Notes: generated from the letters alone by a model not told the origin. 64,000 bases of DNA from Variovorax sp. E3 (GCF_016082275.1 NZ_MOWM01000013.1:1-64000), one strand, 5' to 3'. Positions 20,345-29,820 are shown, numbered from the stretch's first letter. Numbers and translations are program-made.

Positions 20345-21458
20345 GCTGCAACTCGCCGTCATCGACGTGAAGCCCGGCGCCGCCATGGAAAGCCAGTCGG
20401 GCCTGCAGCTGCTGCGCCCCCGCATCTACGGCGCGTTTCGCGCGCCGCCGGGGCCGAAGAAGGTGGCCGCCATCGTGATGCACCCGACCAGCAACTTCAT
20501 GGGCCACTACCTGATCGGCCCGCTGGCCGAGCGCGGCATCTGCTGCATGGGGCTGAACTCGCGCTTCGTGGGCAACGACACGGTGCTGCTGATGGAGCGC
20601 GCCATTCAGGACCTGGGCGCCGGCGTGCAGTACCTGCGCGCGGCGGGCTACGAGAAGGTGTTCCTGGTCGGCAACTCGGGCGGCGCCGCGCTCTCGGCCT
20701 TCTACCAGGCGCAGGCCGAGCAGCTCACGGCCACGCACCTGCCCGACGGCGACCCGACGCACCTGCACGCCAGCGACCTGCCGCCCGCGGACGGCCTGGC
20801 ACTGTGCGCCGCGCACCTGGGCCGCACGCGGCTCATGCGCGACTGGATCGACCCCTCGGTCACCGACGAGCACGACCCGCTCTCGGTGGACCCCGAGCTC
20901 GACATGTACGACGCGCGCCACCGCGTGCCCTACGAGCGCGACTTTCTCGCGCGCTTCAGCGCCGCGCAGAAGGCGCGGCTGGACCGCATCGAGCAGTGGG
21001 CCGTCGACCGGCTCGCGCTGCTGCGAAGCACGCCGGGCGCGCCGCGCGACCAGGCCTTCGTGGTCTACCGCACGCATGCCGATCCGCGCTGCGTCGACCT
21101 GTCGCTCGACGCGAACGCGCGCCTGCCGGGCAGCGTGTGGGGCGACGCGCGGCAGGTGAACTATTCGGCCAACGCCATGGGCCGCACCACCTCGCTGACC
21201 GCGTTCCTCTCGCAGTGGTCGTCGCGCTCGCAGGCCGACGGGCCGACCAACCTCGCGCGCACCACGGTGCCCAAGCTGCTGCTGACCTACACGGGCGACC
21301 AGTCGACCTTTCCGAGCACGCGCGATGCGTGGATGGCGGCGGGCGGATCGCGCATCCGCAATGTCGACATCGTCGGCGGCAACCACTACCTCGCGGGGCA
21401 GCCCGAACTGATTCCGAAGGCAGCGGACGCGATCGCCGAATTCGCGCACGCGCTGTAG
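20337..21458 (+). CDS. Alpha/beta-hydrolase family protein
   Basis: A 373-residue protein with an alpha/beta-hydrolase layout: strand AAIVMHPTSNFMGHYL, nucleophile elbow VFLVGNSGGAALSAF (Ser near residue 121), strand VPKLLLTYTGDQSTF with candidate acid, and IVGGNHYLAG supplying the late His. A long insert in the middle (residues 130-290) probably forms a lid. It is coupled to the VOC gene upstream and precedes the monooxygenase by 40 bases. In a ring-degrading pathway such an enzyme could hydrolyse a C-C bond or an ester, but there is no close family match from which to name the reaction. Confidence 0.7.
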   Translation: MSELQLAVIDVKPGAAMESQSGLQLLRPRIYGAFRAPPGPKKVAAIVMHPTSNFMGHYLIGPLAERGICCMGLNSRFVGNDTVLLMERAIQDLGAGVQYLRAAGYEKVFLVGNSGGAALSAFYQAQAEQLTATHLPDGDPTHLHASDLPPADGLALCAAHLGRTRLMRDWIDPSVTDEHDPLSVDPELDMYDARHRVPYERDFLARFSAAQKARLDRIEQWAVDRLALLRSTPGAPRDQAFVVYRTHADPRCVDLSLDANARLPGSVWGDARQVNYSANAMGRTTSLTAFLSQWSSRSQADGPTNLARTTVPKLLLTYTGDQSTFPSTRDAWMAAGGSRIRNVDIVGGNHYLAGQPELIPKAADAIAEFAHAL

Positions 21459-21498
21459 TCCTTCGCTGCAACCCCTCGCTGTCGCCCTTCACAGAGCC

Positions 21499-23147
21499 AT
21501 GGAAAACTTTGCATTCGCGCCGGCCTACGAGCTGCCGAGCTGGCCCTTCACGCCGCCCCCCGAACTGAACAGCACGCACGTCGTGCGCCACCCGATCGTG
21601 ATCGTCGGCGCCGGGCCCTCGGGCCTGACGCTGGCCTGCGACCTCGCGCAGCGCGGCGTGCATGCCGTGCTGCTCGACGAGGACGACACCGTCGGCGTGC
21701 GCGGCGCGTCGTCGCGCGGCATCTGCTACGCGCAGAAGAGCCTGGAGATCTTCGAGCGCCTGGGCATCTACGAGCGCATCGCGGCCAAGGGCATCACCTG
21801 GTCGTTCGGGCGCACCTTCTCGGGCGAGCAGGAGGTCTACAACTTCAACCTGCAGGCCCACAGCGTCTCCAGGCAGCCGCCGTTCATCAACCTGCAGCAG
21901 TTCTACATCGAGTGGTTCCTGGTCGAGCGCATCCTCGAACTGGGCCTGACCGACGTGCGCTGGAAGAGCCGCGTGACGCGCGTCGAGCACCTGGCCGACG
22001 GCGCACGGCTGCACATCGAGACGCCCGCCGGCAGCTACACCCTGGAGGCCGACCGGCTGATCGACGCGACCGGCGCCAACAGCCCGATCCGCACGCAGCT
22101 GGGCATCGAGGCGCATTCGTCGCGCAGCACCGACCGCTGGTGCATCAGCGACGTGCGCTTCAAGAAGCCGCTGCCGACCGAGCGCTGGACCTGGGTCGAC
22201 GCACCGTTCAACGAAGGCCGCGGCGTGTGGCAGCACCTGATGGCCGACGGCGTGTGGCGCATCGACTACCAGATGCCGGAAGACTGCGACACCGCCCGCA
22301 TCAGCCAGCCCGAAGTGGCGGGCGCGCGGCTGCGCGAGCAGCTGGGGCCGGACGTGGAATTCGAGTTCGTGTGGATCGGGCCGTATGGCTACCGCGACCA
22401 CCTGCTCGACAGCTTCCGACACGGCCGCGTGTTCTTCATCGGCGACGCGGCGCACGTGGTGAGCCCGTTCGGCGCGCGCGGCGGCAACAGCGGCATCCAG
22501 GACGCGGCCAACCTCGGCTGGAAGCTCGCGCTGGTCGCGCAAGGCCAGGCGGGCGATGCGCTGCTCGACAGCTACGACGCGGAGCGCCAACCGGCCGCGC
22601 GGCAGAACCTGCAGGTGACGAGCCGCTCGGCGCGCTTTCTGGCGCCGCGCTCGCCGGCGGAGCACACGCTGCGGCGCGCCGTGGTGGCGCTGGCCGCGCG
22701 CCATCCGTTCGCGCGGGCGCTGGTGAACACCGGGCGCATGTCGGTCGCGAACGACTACCCGCCCGCACCCGCGCTGCCCGAAGGCGGGCGCACCGTGCAG
22801 AACCTGCCGCTGCGCTGGGCCGACGGCCGCGAGACGACGCTGATGCAGCTGCTGTCCGAAGGCACGCAATGCATCGGCCTGTGGTTCGCGCCGACACGCG
22901 CGCAAGCCAGCGCGGCGCTCGACGCCGTCGCCTCGCTCCCGCTGCGCCTGCTGGCCGTGGGCGGCGACAGCGGCCTGCCCACGCTGCAGGCCGACGACAG
23001 GCTCGCAAGCCACCTCGGCATCGAAGGCGCGGGCGCTTCGCGCTGGTGCGGCCCGACGCCTACCGCGCGGCCGTGCTGGCGAACGCCACGCCACAAGCCA
23101 TCGCATCCGCATTGCGCACCGCCCTCGCCCACAACACCGCCCCATGA
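21499..23147 (+). CDS. FAD-dependent aromatic-ring monooxygenase, PF01494 type (apparent frameshift near the end)
   Basis: A flavoprotein hydroxylase of about 549 residues, related to 3-(3-hydroxyphenyl)propionate and phenol 2-monooxygenases. The FAD motif VIVGAGPSGLTLACDLAQRG begins near residue 33, and the second FAD motif FFIGDAAHVVSPFGARGGNSG lies near residue 312. The C-terminal thioredoxin-like tail is typical of this group. The frame breaks near 23036; with one base added it reads RFALVRPDAYRAAVLANATP and stops at 23147, overlapping the next start (ATGA). Without the repair the frame runs 59 codons into the next gene. The family uses NAD(P)H and O2; the substrate here is unknown. Confidence 0.82.
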
Positions 23148-23325
23148 ACACCGAGCCCCGCATCCCCGACCCCGACGGCTTCTACGCCGCCCTGCTCGCC
23201 GCGCACGAAGGCCTGAGCGAATCGCACAGCGCCGACCTCACGCCCGCCTCGTGCTGCTGCTGGCCAACCAGTGCGCCGACCAGGGCGTGCTGCTTGCCTG
23301 CATCCGCGCGGCAGCCGAAGCCTGA
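23144..23325 (+). CDS. DUF2783 small protein (apparent frameshift)
   Basis: A 60-residue protein once one base is restored: MNTEPRIPDPDGFYAALLAA, then HEGLSESHSADLNARLVLLL, then ANQCADQGVLLACIRAAAEA. This is the DUF2783 signature. The break is near 23244, where CTCACG should probably read CTCAACG. DUF2783 genes recur beside this class of flavin monooxygenase and a metallo-beta-lactamase-fold protein in Burkholderiales, as here; their function is unknown. The ATG overlaps the monooxygenase stop by four bases. Small size and tight coupling suggest an accessory or subunit role with the monooxygenase, which is inference. Confidence 0.75.
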
Positions 23326-23350
23326 GAAACACAACGACACCGCACGCCCC

Positions 23351-24328
23351 ATGACCACGACCGTTTCCTTCGCCTCCGCGTCCGACACCCGCGAGCAGAA
23401 GCCCCAGCTGCGCGAACTCGCGCCCGACGTCTACGGCTACATCAGCGACTTCGACCCCAACTGCGGCTTCGTCGTCGGCGACGCGCAGGTGGTGCTGATC
23501 GACACGCGCCCCACGCCGCGCATGGCGCGCGACTTTCTCGCGGCCATCCGCACGGTGACCGACAAGCCGATCAAGACCATCGTGCTCACGCACTACCACG
23601 CGGTGCGCGTGATGGGCGCGAGCGCCTTCGACGAGGTCGAACAGGTCATCGCGAGCAACGGCACGCTCGACTGGATCCGCACGCGCGGCCAGGCCGACTT
23701 CGACTCCGAGGTGGGCCGCTTCCCGCGCCTGTTCGCGGGCGTGGAAGAAATTCCGGGCCTCACTTTTCCCACCATGAGCTTCCAGGGCCAGATGAGCCTG
23801 TGGCTCGGCCCGCGCCCGGGCACCGGCCGCGAACTGCGGCTGATGGCGCTGGGCCGCGGCCACTCGAGCGGCGACACCGTGGCCTGGCTGCCCGACTGCG
23901 GCGTGCTGTTCTCGGGCGACGTGGTCGAGAACCACTGCGGCGTGTACGCGGGCGACGCCTACATCGGCGACTGGGCCGGCACGCTCGACGCGGTGCGCGC
24001 GCTGAACCCGCACGTGCTGGTGCCGGGGCGCGGCGCGGTGCTGCGGGACGAGGCCGCATGCGCCGAAGCCATCGGCCTCACCAAGGCCTTTCTTTCGACG
24101 CTGCTCGACAGCGTGAAGGCCGGCATCGCGGCCGGCGACACGCTGCGCGGCTGCTTCGCGCGCGCCGAGGCGGCGATGACGCCGCGCTTCGGCCACTGGC
24201 CCGTGTTCCAGCACGTGCTGCCCTTCGATGTGTCGCGCGCCTATGACGAGCTGCGCGGCATCGAACACCCGGTCGTGTGGACCGCCGAGCGCGACCGCGA
24301 GCTCTGGCAGGTCTTGCGCGGCGAATGA
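23351..24328 (+). CDS. Metallo-beta-lactamase-fold hydrolase with altered metal motif
   Basis: A 325-residue protein with the metallo-beta-lactamase fold: NCGFVVGDAQVVLIDTRPTP, the metal-site region TIVLTHYHAVRVMGA, MALGRGHSSGDTVAWLPD, VLFSGDVVE and HVLVPGRGAVL. The canonical HxHxDH motif reads HYHAVR here, so the Asp and third His are replaced, while the later His and Asp residues (GRGHSSGD, SGD) remain. It may therefore bind one metal or act on an unusual substrate. It follows DUF2783 in the monooxygenase operon with a 25-base gap and a Bug receptor 40 bases downstream. The start ATG fits the onset of conserved sequence. Confidence 0.78.
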   Translation: MTTTVSFASASDTREQKPQLRELAPDVYGYISDFDPNCGFVVGDAQVVLIDTRPTPRMARDFLAAIRTVTDKPIKTIVLTHYHAVRVMGASAFDEVEQVIASNGTLDWIRTRGQADFDSEVGRFPRLFAGVEEIPGLTFPTMSFQGQMSLWLGPRPGTGRELRLMALGRGHSSGDTVAWLPDCGVLFSGDVVENHCGVYAGDAYIGDWAGTLDAVRALNPHVLVPGRGAVLRDEAACAEAIGLTKAFLSTLLDSVKAGIAAGDTLRGCFARAEAAMTPRFGHWPVFQHVLPFDVSRAYDELRGIEHPVVWTAERDRELWQVLRGE

Positions 24329-24368
24329 GCTGAACCGATTTCAAAACAAGCAACGGAGACAACCGACG

Positions 24369-25343
24369 ATGATGAAACGCTTCCTTCCCCTGCTGGCCTC
24401 GGCACTCGCGCTGGCCACGTCCCTGGTGTCGGCGCAGCCGGCCGCCTACCCGAGCCAGCCGGTCAAGTGGATCGTGCCCTACGCGGCCGGCGGCGGCACC
24501 GACAACCTCGCGCGCTCGCTGGCCGAAGCCATGCAGCCGTCGCTGGGGCAGCCGCTCATCATCGACAACCGGCCCGGCGCCTCGACCAACATCGGCGTGT
24601 CCGTGATGATGCAGGCCAAGCCCGACGGCTACACCGTCATGCAGGCCGAGAACGCGGCGCTGCTGTTCAACGAGCACATGTTCGTGAAGCTGCCGTACAA
24701 GCCCGCGAGCGACTTCACCTACATCGGCGCCATCGGCCGCTTCCCGGTGGCGCTGGTGGTGCACCCCGACTTTCCCGCCAAGACCGTGGCGGAGTTCGTG
24801 CGCTACGTGAAGGCCAACCCCGACAAGGTGAGCTACGCGTCGCCCGGCAACGGTTCGCCGCACCACATGGCGATGGAGCTCTTCAAGCAGAAGGCGGGCC
24901 TGACGATCACGCACGTGCCGTACAAGGGCGCCGCGCCCGCCATGACCGACGTGATGGGCGGGCAGGTGCCGGTGATGATGCTGGACTTGGCCTCGGGCCT
25001 GCCGATCATCCGCTCGGGCAAGGTGCGGGTGCTGGCCATCGCATTGCCGCAGCGCGCCACCGCGCTGCCCGAGGTGCCGACCTTCGTGGAGACCGGCTTT
25101 CCCGACGTCAACGCCTACGCCTTCCACGGCCTGATCGGCCCGGCCGGCATGCCGCCCGAAGCGGTGGCGCGGCTCAATGCCGAGCTGCACAAGGCGATGA
25201 AGGCGCCGAAGGTGGTGAAGCTGTTCGCGGACTTCGGCTTCGAGGCGCTTCCCGGCACGCCGCAAGACTTCTACAAGCTCTCGCGCGCCGAGAGCGAGCG
25301 CTGGGGCCAGATCATCAAGACGGCCGGCGTGAAGCTGGACTGA
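24369..25343 (+). CDS. Bug-family tripartite tricarboxylate transporter solute receptor
   Basis: A 324-residue periplasmic receptor of the TctC/Bug family, greatly expanded in Comamonadaceae and Bordetella. Signal peptide residues 1-23 (ALATSLVSAQ). Family signatures are YPSQPVKWIVPYAAGGGTDN, VIIDNRPGASTNIG-like text near residue 60 and VPYKGAAPAMTDVMGGQV. These proteins bind small carboxylates or related organic acids and often lack dedicated membrane partners nearby, as here. As last gene of the catabolic operon it probably captures the pathway substrate. A second ATG follows the first directly. Confidence 0.9.
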   Translation: MMKRFLPLLASALALATSLVSAQPAAYPSQPVKWIVPYAAGGGTDNLARSLAEAMQPSLGQPLIIDNRPGASTNIGVSVMMQAKPDGYTVMQAENAALLFNEHMFVKLPYKPASDFTYIGAIGRFPVALVVHPDFPAKTVAEFVRYVKANPDKVSYASPGNGSPHHMAMELFKQKAGLTITHVPYKGAAPAMTDVMGGQVPVMMLDLASGLPIIRSGKVRVLAIALPQRATALPEVPTFVETGFPDVNAYAFHGLIGPAGMPPEAVARLNAELHKAMKAPKVVKLFADFGFEALPGTPQDFYKLSRAESERWGQIIKTAGVKLD

Positions 25344-25352
25344 AGGCCCGCG

Positions 25353-25691
25353 CTACCAGCCCAGGCCCAGGTGCAGCGGCAGGTACACCGCCATGCCCGC
25401 GAGCATGGTGCCGAGCACGCCGCGGCGCCAGTAGTAGTACGCCGCGCCCACGACCGCCGCATACAGGCGGGCGTCGTGCAGCGTGGTGATCAGGTGGCCC
25501 TGGGTCATGACGATCTCGGGCGCGATCACGCCCGCGAGCGCGGCGGCCGGCGCGTAGTGCAGCGCGCGGTGCGCCCACTCGGGCAGGCCCCAGGGGCGGT
25601 CGAGAATGAAGAAGAAGCAGCGCGTGAGCACGGTGACGAGCGCGAGCCCGACGATCACGCCCAGCGTCCAGAGGTCGGTGGTGCCGCTCAC
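25353..25691 (-). CDS. azlD: Branched-chain amino acid export subunit, AzlD type
   Basis: A 112-residue integral membrane protein with four hydrophobic segments (LWTLGVIVGLALVTVLT, RALHYAPAAALAGVIAP, ARLYAAVVGAAYYYW, GTMLAGMAVYLPLHLGL). It matches AzlD, the small partner of AzlC in branched-chain amino acid or azaleucine efflux. It starts at a GTG that overlaps the azlC stop (GTGA), so the two subunits are coupled. Ten bases separate its stop from the converging Bug receptor gene, leaving no room for a separate terminator. Confidence 0.88.
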   Translation of the reverse strand: MSGTTDLWTLGVIVGLALVTVLTRCFFFILDRPWGLPEWAHRALHYAPAAALAGVIAPEIVMTQGHLITTLHDARLYAAVVGAAYYYWRRGVLGTMLAGMAVYLPLHLGLGW

Positions 25692-26428
25692 TTGTCGTCC
25701 TCCGCCGTGGGGTCGAGCCCGAACTGCTTTTCGAGCCAGAAGCACAGCAGCACCGCCACGCCGATGGCGACCACGATGTTGAGCTTCAGCGGCAGCGCGT
25801 AGGCGGCCACGGCGGTGGCGCCGGCAATGAGCGCGGCCAGCACGCGCAGCCGCGTCGTCGCCATCGAGCAGACGATGGCCACCAGGCTCAGCACGCCCGC
25901 GAAGCCCAGGCCCCAGCTCTGCGGAATGAAGTTGGCGAGCGCGATGCCCAGCAGGCTCATGCCCATCCACGCGCACCAGGTCACGAAGTAGTTGCCGGTG
26001 AGGTAGGCCTCTTGCGACTCCTGCTCGGCAATGGTCAGCGGCGGTTGGGGGTACTGCCTGGTGAAGAGCGCGTAGCTCATGTCGGCCGTGAGGTAGCCGT
26101 GCAGCATGCGGCGCCAGCGCGGCATGTGCATGAGGTAGGGGCGCAGGTGCAGGCTGAACACCACGAAGCGCAGGTTCACGCAGAAGCCCGTGGCCAGGAT
26201 CACCCAGGCCGGCGCGCCCGCGAACAGCAGCGGAATGGCCGCGAGCTGCGAGCTGCCCGCGTAGACCAGCAAGGTCATGGCGACGGCCTCGATCACGCTC
26301 ATGTCCGACTTGACCATGGCCACGCCGGTCATGAGGCCCCAGGCGCCGATGCCCAGCGCCACGGAAGACATGTCGCGCACGCCGGTCCGGAATTCGGGGC
26401 GGCTGCGAATGGCGGTCGATAAGAACAT
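25688..26428 (-). CDS. azlC: Branched-chain amino acid export subunit, AzlC type
   Basis: A 246-residue polytopic membrane protein of the AzlC family, the large subunit of an AzlCD/BrnFE-type exporter for branched-chain amino acids. Conserved stretches include SVALGIGAWGLMTGVAMV, AGSSQLAAIPLLFAGAP and VNLRFVVFSLHLRPYL, with late helices near residues 170-230. The ATG shares one base with the fmt stop codon (TGATG), and azlD follows with a four-base overlap. The azlCD pair is thus cotranscribed with fmt, a lipoprotein gene and def, although it has no evident role in translation. Confidence 0.88.
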   Translation of the reverse strand: MFLSTAIRSRPEFRTGVRDMSSVALGIGAWGLMTGVAMVKSDMSVIEAVAMTLLVYAGSSQLAAIPLLFAGAPAWVILATGFCVNLRFVVFSLHLRPYLMHMPRWRRMLHGYLTADMSYALFTRQYPQPPLTIAEQESQEAYLTGNYFVTWCAWMGMSLLGIALANFIPQSWGLGFAGVLSLVAIVCSMATTRLRVLAALIAGATAVAAYALPLKLNIVVAIGVAVLLCFWLEKQFGLDPTAEDDK

Positions 26429-27383
26429 CAGCCGAACACCTGCCCGGGCTTCAGGTCGAAGCCGCGCAGGAAATCGGCCACGGCAAGGCGCTTGCCTCCC
26501 GCGCGCTGGAGTTCGGTGACGGTGACGGCCGTCGAAGCGGCGGCGGCCACGGTGACGCCTTCGTCGGACACGGACAGCAGGGTGCCCGGCTCGGCCACGG
26601 CCTGCGCGGGCCCGGCTTGCGCGGCCCACAACTTGATGGTCTCGCCGTCGAGCGGGCTGTTGCGCCCGGGAACGGGTCGAAGGCGCGGATGCGGCGCACG
26701 ATGGCGTCGGCCGGCTGGGCCCAGTCGATCAGCGCCTCGTGCTTCTCGACCTTGTGGGCGTAGGTGATGCCTTCGGCGGGCTGCGGCGTGCGGGTCAGCG
26801 CGCCGAGGCCGGCCAGCGCCTGGACGATCATGCGGCCGCCCAGTTCGGCCAGCCGGTCGTGCAGGCGCGCGGTGCTGTCGTTGCCGATGTCGATCGACTC
26901 GCGCAGCAGCATGTCGCCGGTGTCCAGGCCCGCGTCCATCTGCATGATGGTGATGCCGGTCTGCGTGTCGCCGGCCTCGATGGCGCGGTGAATGGGCGCG
27001 GCGCCGCGCCAGCGCGGCAGCAGGCTCGCGTGGATGTTGAGGCAGCCGTGCGCCGGCAGGTCGAGCACCCACTGCGGCAGGATCAGGCCGTAGGCGGCGA
27101 CCACCATCACGTCGGGCCTTGCCGCGAGCAGGGTGTCGCGCGCGGCGGAAGCTTCGTCGGGGTACTTGCCGTCCAGGCGCAGGCTGCGCGGCTGGGCCAC
27201 GGGCCAGTCGTTGGCCACGGCGCACTGCTTGACGGGCGAGGCCTGCAGCTTCATGCCACGGCCGGCGGGGCGGTCGGGCTGGCTCATCACCAGCACGATG
27301 TCATGGCCAGCGGCGGCAATGGCCTCCAGGGCGACGCGAGCGAACTCGGGCGTGCCCGCGAAAACGACGCGCAGCCGGCTCAA
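26428..27383 (-). CDS. fmt: Methionyl-tRNA formyltransferase (apparent frameshift)
   Basis: Formylates initiator Met-tRNA with 10-formyl-tetrahydrofolate; 318 residues once repaired. The N-terminal catalytic domain has [16 protein letters not shown], the formyl-folate/catalytic stretch [20 protein letters not shown] and [14 protein letters not shown]; the C-terminal tRNA-binding OB-like domain follows. The frame breaks near 26669 ([19 protein letters not shown]), restored by one base. It lies in the classic def-fmt cluster with a small lipoprotein gene between them, and its ATG overlaps that gene's stop by four bases. Given its near-essential role the break is probably a sequence error. Confidence 0.93.
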
Positions 27384-27892
27384 TCGCGGATCCGATCGAG
27401 CTCGAGATCGTCCCCCGTGTGATAGCGCCGGACCACGCCGGTCGGATCGATGTAGATGTACAGCATGCGGCGCTCGTTCACGGCCTTGTAGCGCCAGGTC
27501 CAGACGGCACCGTCGAAGGAGCTGACGCGCGAAATTTCATAGGGGCGGCCGTAGAAGGCCATGACGTCGTTCTGGCGCCACTGGTCGACCTTGATGTCCT
27601 GGCCAAAGCGCGCCTCGTTGAGCACCTGCGTCACCGAGACGACCTTGCCGGCGGCATCGACGTCGATGTCCGTCACCTCGAAGCCGGCGGGCATGCGCGA
27701 GTACTGCAGCCGCTCGCCGCCGCCGTTGAGCGGGTAGCGACCCGTGGGCGCGCCCAGGCGCTGCAGCGTTTCGGCGGCGGAGGCGCCGGGTTGCACGCGC
27801 GTGGGCTCGTTGGCACAGCCGGCCAGCCCGAGGGCGGCGACCGCGAAGACCGCCAGGGCGGCAAGGGTGCGGTGGCCGCGCTCGGTGGTCAT
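27380..27892 (-). CDS. Predicted outer-membrane lipoprotein, SmpA/BamE-like region
   Basis: A 170-residue lipoprotein: positively charged N-terminus, hydrophobic core [13 protein letters not shown] and lipobox LAGC (Cys31). The mature part has a repeated alpha-beta layout ([25 protein letters not shown] and [27 protein letters not shown]) reminiscent of SmpA/OmlA proteins, in which a short helix precedes a beta hairpin. The exact role is unknown; it sits between def and fmt in a cotranscribed block. A BamE assignment is not claimed, because BamE proteins are usually shorter and located elsewhere. Confidence 0.7.
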   Translation of the reverse strand: MTTERGHRTLAALAVFAVAALGLAGCANEPTRVQPGASAAETLQRLGAPTGRYPLNGGGERLQYSRMPAGFEVTDIDVDAAGKVVSVTQVLNEARFGQDIKVDQWRQNDVMAFYGRPYEISRVSSFDGAVWTWRYKAVNERRMLYIYIDPTGVVRRYHTGDDLELDRIRD

Positions 27893-27894
27893 GT

Positions 27895-28413
27895 TCAGGC
27901 CCGTTCCCGCAGCTCTTCGCGCTGCAGCTTGAGCAGCTTGCTCTTGATGCGGTTGCGCTTCAGGGGGGACAGGTATTCGACGAACACCTTGCCCAGCAGG
28001 TGGTCGAGCTCGTGCTGGATGCACACCGCCAGCAGGCCTTCGGCCTCGATGGTGCGCGATTCGCCGTTCTCGTCGAGCGCCTGCACCTTGACCGAGGTCG
28101 AGCGCATCACGCCGTCATAGATGCCGGGCACCGACAGGCAGCCTTCTTCGTTGAGCACGCGCTCGTCGCTGGCCCAGGTGATTTCGGGGTTGATGAGCAC
28201 GATGGGCTCGTTGCGCTCCTCGGACACGTCGATGACGACGAGGCGCTCGTGCACGTCGACCTGGGTGGCCGCCAGGCCGATGCCGTTGGCGTCGTACATG
28301 GTCTCCAGCATGTCGGCCACCAGGGCCTTGATGCGCGCGTCGACGCCTTGCACCGGCTTGGCCACCGTGTGCAAGCGCTTGTCCGGGTAACTCAGAATGA
28401 TTCGTTTGGCCAT
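27895..28413 (-). CDS. def: Peptide deformylase
   Basis: A 172-residue iron-dependent hydrolase that removes the N-formyl group from new proteins. The three signature motifs are intact: GIGLAATQ (about residues 44-51), EGCLSVPG (about 89-96, metal Cys) and HELDHLLG (about 133-140, two metal His and the catalytic Glu). It is first gene of the def, lipoprotein, fmt, azlC, azlD block; only two bases separate its stop from the lipoprotein start. Its promoter must lie in the 160-base gap shared with the divergent LysM gene. Confidence 0.96.
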   Translation of the reverse strand: MAKRIILSYPDKRLHTVAKPVQGVDARIKALVADMLETMYDANGIGLAATQVDVHERLVVIDVSEERNEPIVLINPEITWASDERVLNEEGCLSVPGIYDGVMRSTSVKVQALDENGESRTIEAEGLLAVCIQHELDHLLGKVFVEYLSPLKRNRIKSKLLKLQREELRERA

Positions 28414-28572
28414 GAAATCGGGGGGAAGTTGTGGCTATTTTCGCCAATTCCGCGACGCGACGGGCCGCTTACGGCCGAAAACGTTGCCCTGCCAAGGGGT
28501 TCAGCGCAGAATTCGTAGCAAATTGTGAGATTCGTATGCGCAGCGATACGTCGCGTGCTCACCCATCCAGAC

Positions 28573-29790
28573 ATGAAAAAGCTCAGATCCACTGAACGCC
28601 AGCGCTCCCCCTTTCTTGCCACGCTGACCGCCCTGGCGGTGCTCGGCAGTTGCGGCGCCACGACGGCTTGGGCTCAAAACTACCCGGTCACGCCGCAGCA
28701 ACGCGCCACCGCCCAGCAGACGGCCCAGGCCGGCGTGCCGCTGAGCGAGCTGTCGCCCAAGGCGCCCGACGAGTACACCGTCAAGCCCGGCGACACGCTG
28801 TGGGCCATCTCCCGCCTGTACCTGCTGCGCCCCTGGCGCTGGCCGGAGTTGTGGGGCATGAACATCAACGAGATCGCGAACCCGCACCGCATCTACCCCG
28901 GCCAGGTGCTCTACCTGGACAAGAGCGGCGGCCGCGCCCGCCTGACCACCCGCCGCGGCGGCTTCAGCGGCGACGGCGGCACCATCAAGCTGTCGCCGCG
29001 CACCCGCTTCGACTCGCTGGCCGGCATGGCGCTGCCCACGCTGAACCCGAGCATCATCGAGCCCTTCCTGAGCGAGCCCATCGTGGTCGATGCCGGCACG
29101 CTCGACGCCGCGCCGCGCATCGTGGCCGGCAACGACAACCGCGTGCTGCTGTCGCGCGGCGACCGTGCCTATGCCCGCGGCAACGCCGGCACGCCGCTGG
29201 TCGAGGCGCCCGGCCCGGTGCAGAGCTTTCGCATCTTCCGCAACGCCACGCCGCTGAAAGACCCGGGCACGGGCGAAATCCTCGGCTACGAGGCGCAGTA
29301 CCTGGGCAAGGCCCAGCTGCAGCGCGGCGAGTCGACCACCATCGAGACGGTCGAGGACAAGGACGTCATCACGGTGGTGCCCGCGACCATCGACATCGTG
29401 GCTTCGCGCGAGGAAATGCGCGCCGGCGACCGCCTGCTGCCCGAGCCGCCGCGCCAGCTGCTGAGCTACGCGCCGCGCGCGCCGTCGACGCAGATCGACG
29501 GGCGCATCATCTCGGTCTACGGCAATGCGGTGCAGTTCGCGGCGCAGAACCAGGTGGTGGCCATCAACAAGGGCACGCGCGACGGCATCGACAGCGGCCA
29601 TGTGCTGGCCATCCTGAAGAACGGCGAGACCATCCTCGACCGCACCGGCACGCGCAAGGAAACCATCAAGCTGCCGAACGAACGCATCGGCCTTTTGATG
29701 GTGTTCCGCACTTTCGAGAAAGTGTCCTACGCGCTGGTGCTCGAAATCAACGACACTCCGCGCGCCGGCGATTTCCTCGTCAATCCCTGA
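28573..29790 (+). CDS. LysM-domain periplasmic protein
   Basis: A 405-residue exported protein with an N-terminal signal peptide (cleavage near AWAQ, residue 36). A LysM peptidoglycan-binding module lies near residues 70-117 (YTVKPGDTLWAISRLYLLRP ... NPHRIYPGQVLYL), with a long insertion RPWRWPELWG characteristic of this betaproteobacterial group. The rest contains repeated beta-strand blocks without catalytic motifs. Members of this family lie beside dprA in many Burkholderiales, as here, but their role in cell-wall structure is undefined. Start chosen at MKKLRST, since the upstream in-frame start (28525) adds residues unlike a signal sequence. Confidence 0.85.
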   Translation: MKKLRSTERQRSPFLATLTALAVLGSCGATTAWAQNYPVTPQQRATAQQTAQAGVPLSELSPKAPDEYTVKPGDTLWAISRLYLLRPWRWPELWGMNINEIANPHRIYPGQVLYLDKSGGRARLTTRRGGFSGDGGTIKLSPRTRFDSLAGMALPTLNPSIIEPFLSEPIVVDAGTLDAAPRIVAGNDNRVLLSRGDRAYARGNAGTPLVEAPGPVQSFRIFRNATPLKDPGTGEILGYEAQYLGKAQLQRGESTTIETVEDKDVITVVPATIDIVASREEMRAGDRLLPEPPRQLLSYAPRAPSTQIDGRIISVYGNAVQFAAQNQVVAINKGTRDGIDSGHVLAILKNGETILDRTGTRKETIKLPNERIGLLMVFRTFEKVSYALVLEINDTPRAGDFLVNP

Positions 29791-29820
29791 CCTGCGGTTC
29801 CGGCTCTCTCGCACATTCGT

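Noticed and set aside
28525-28562. Short nested dyad (GTGAG...CTCAC around CGTAT...ATACG) before the LysM gene as riboswitch
   Set aside because: Too short and simple, with no match to any riboswitch core I can recall; probably incidental or a minor 5'-leader hairpin.
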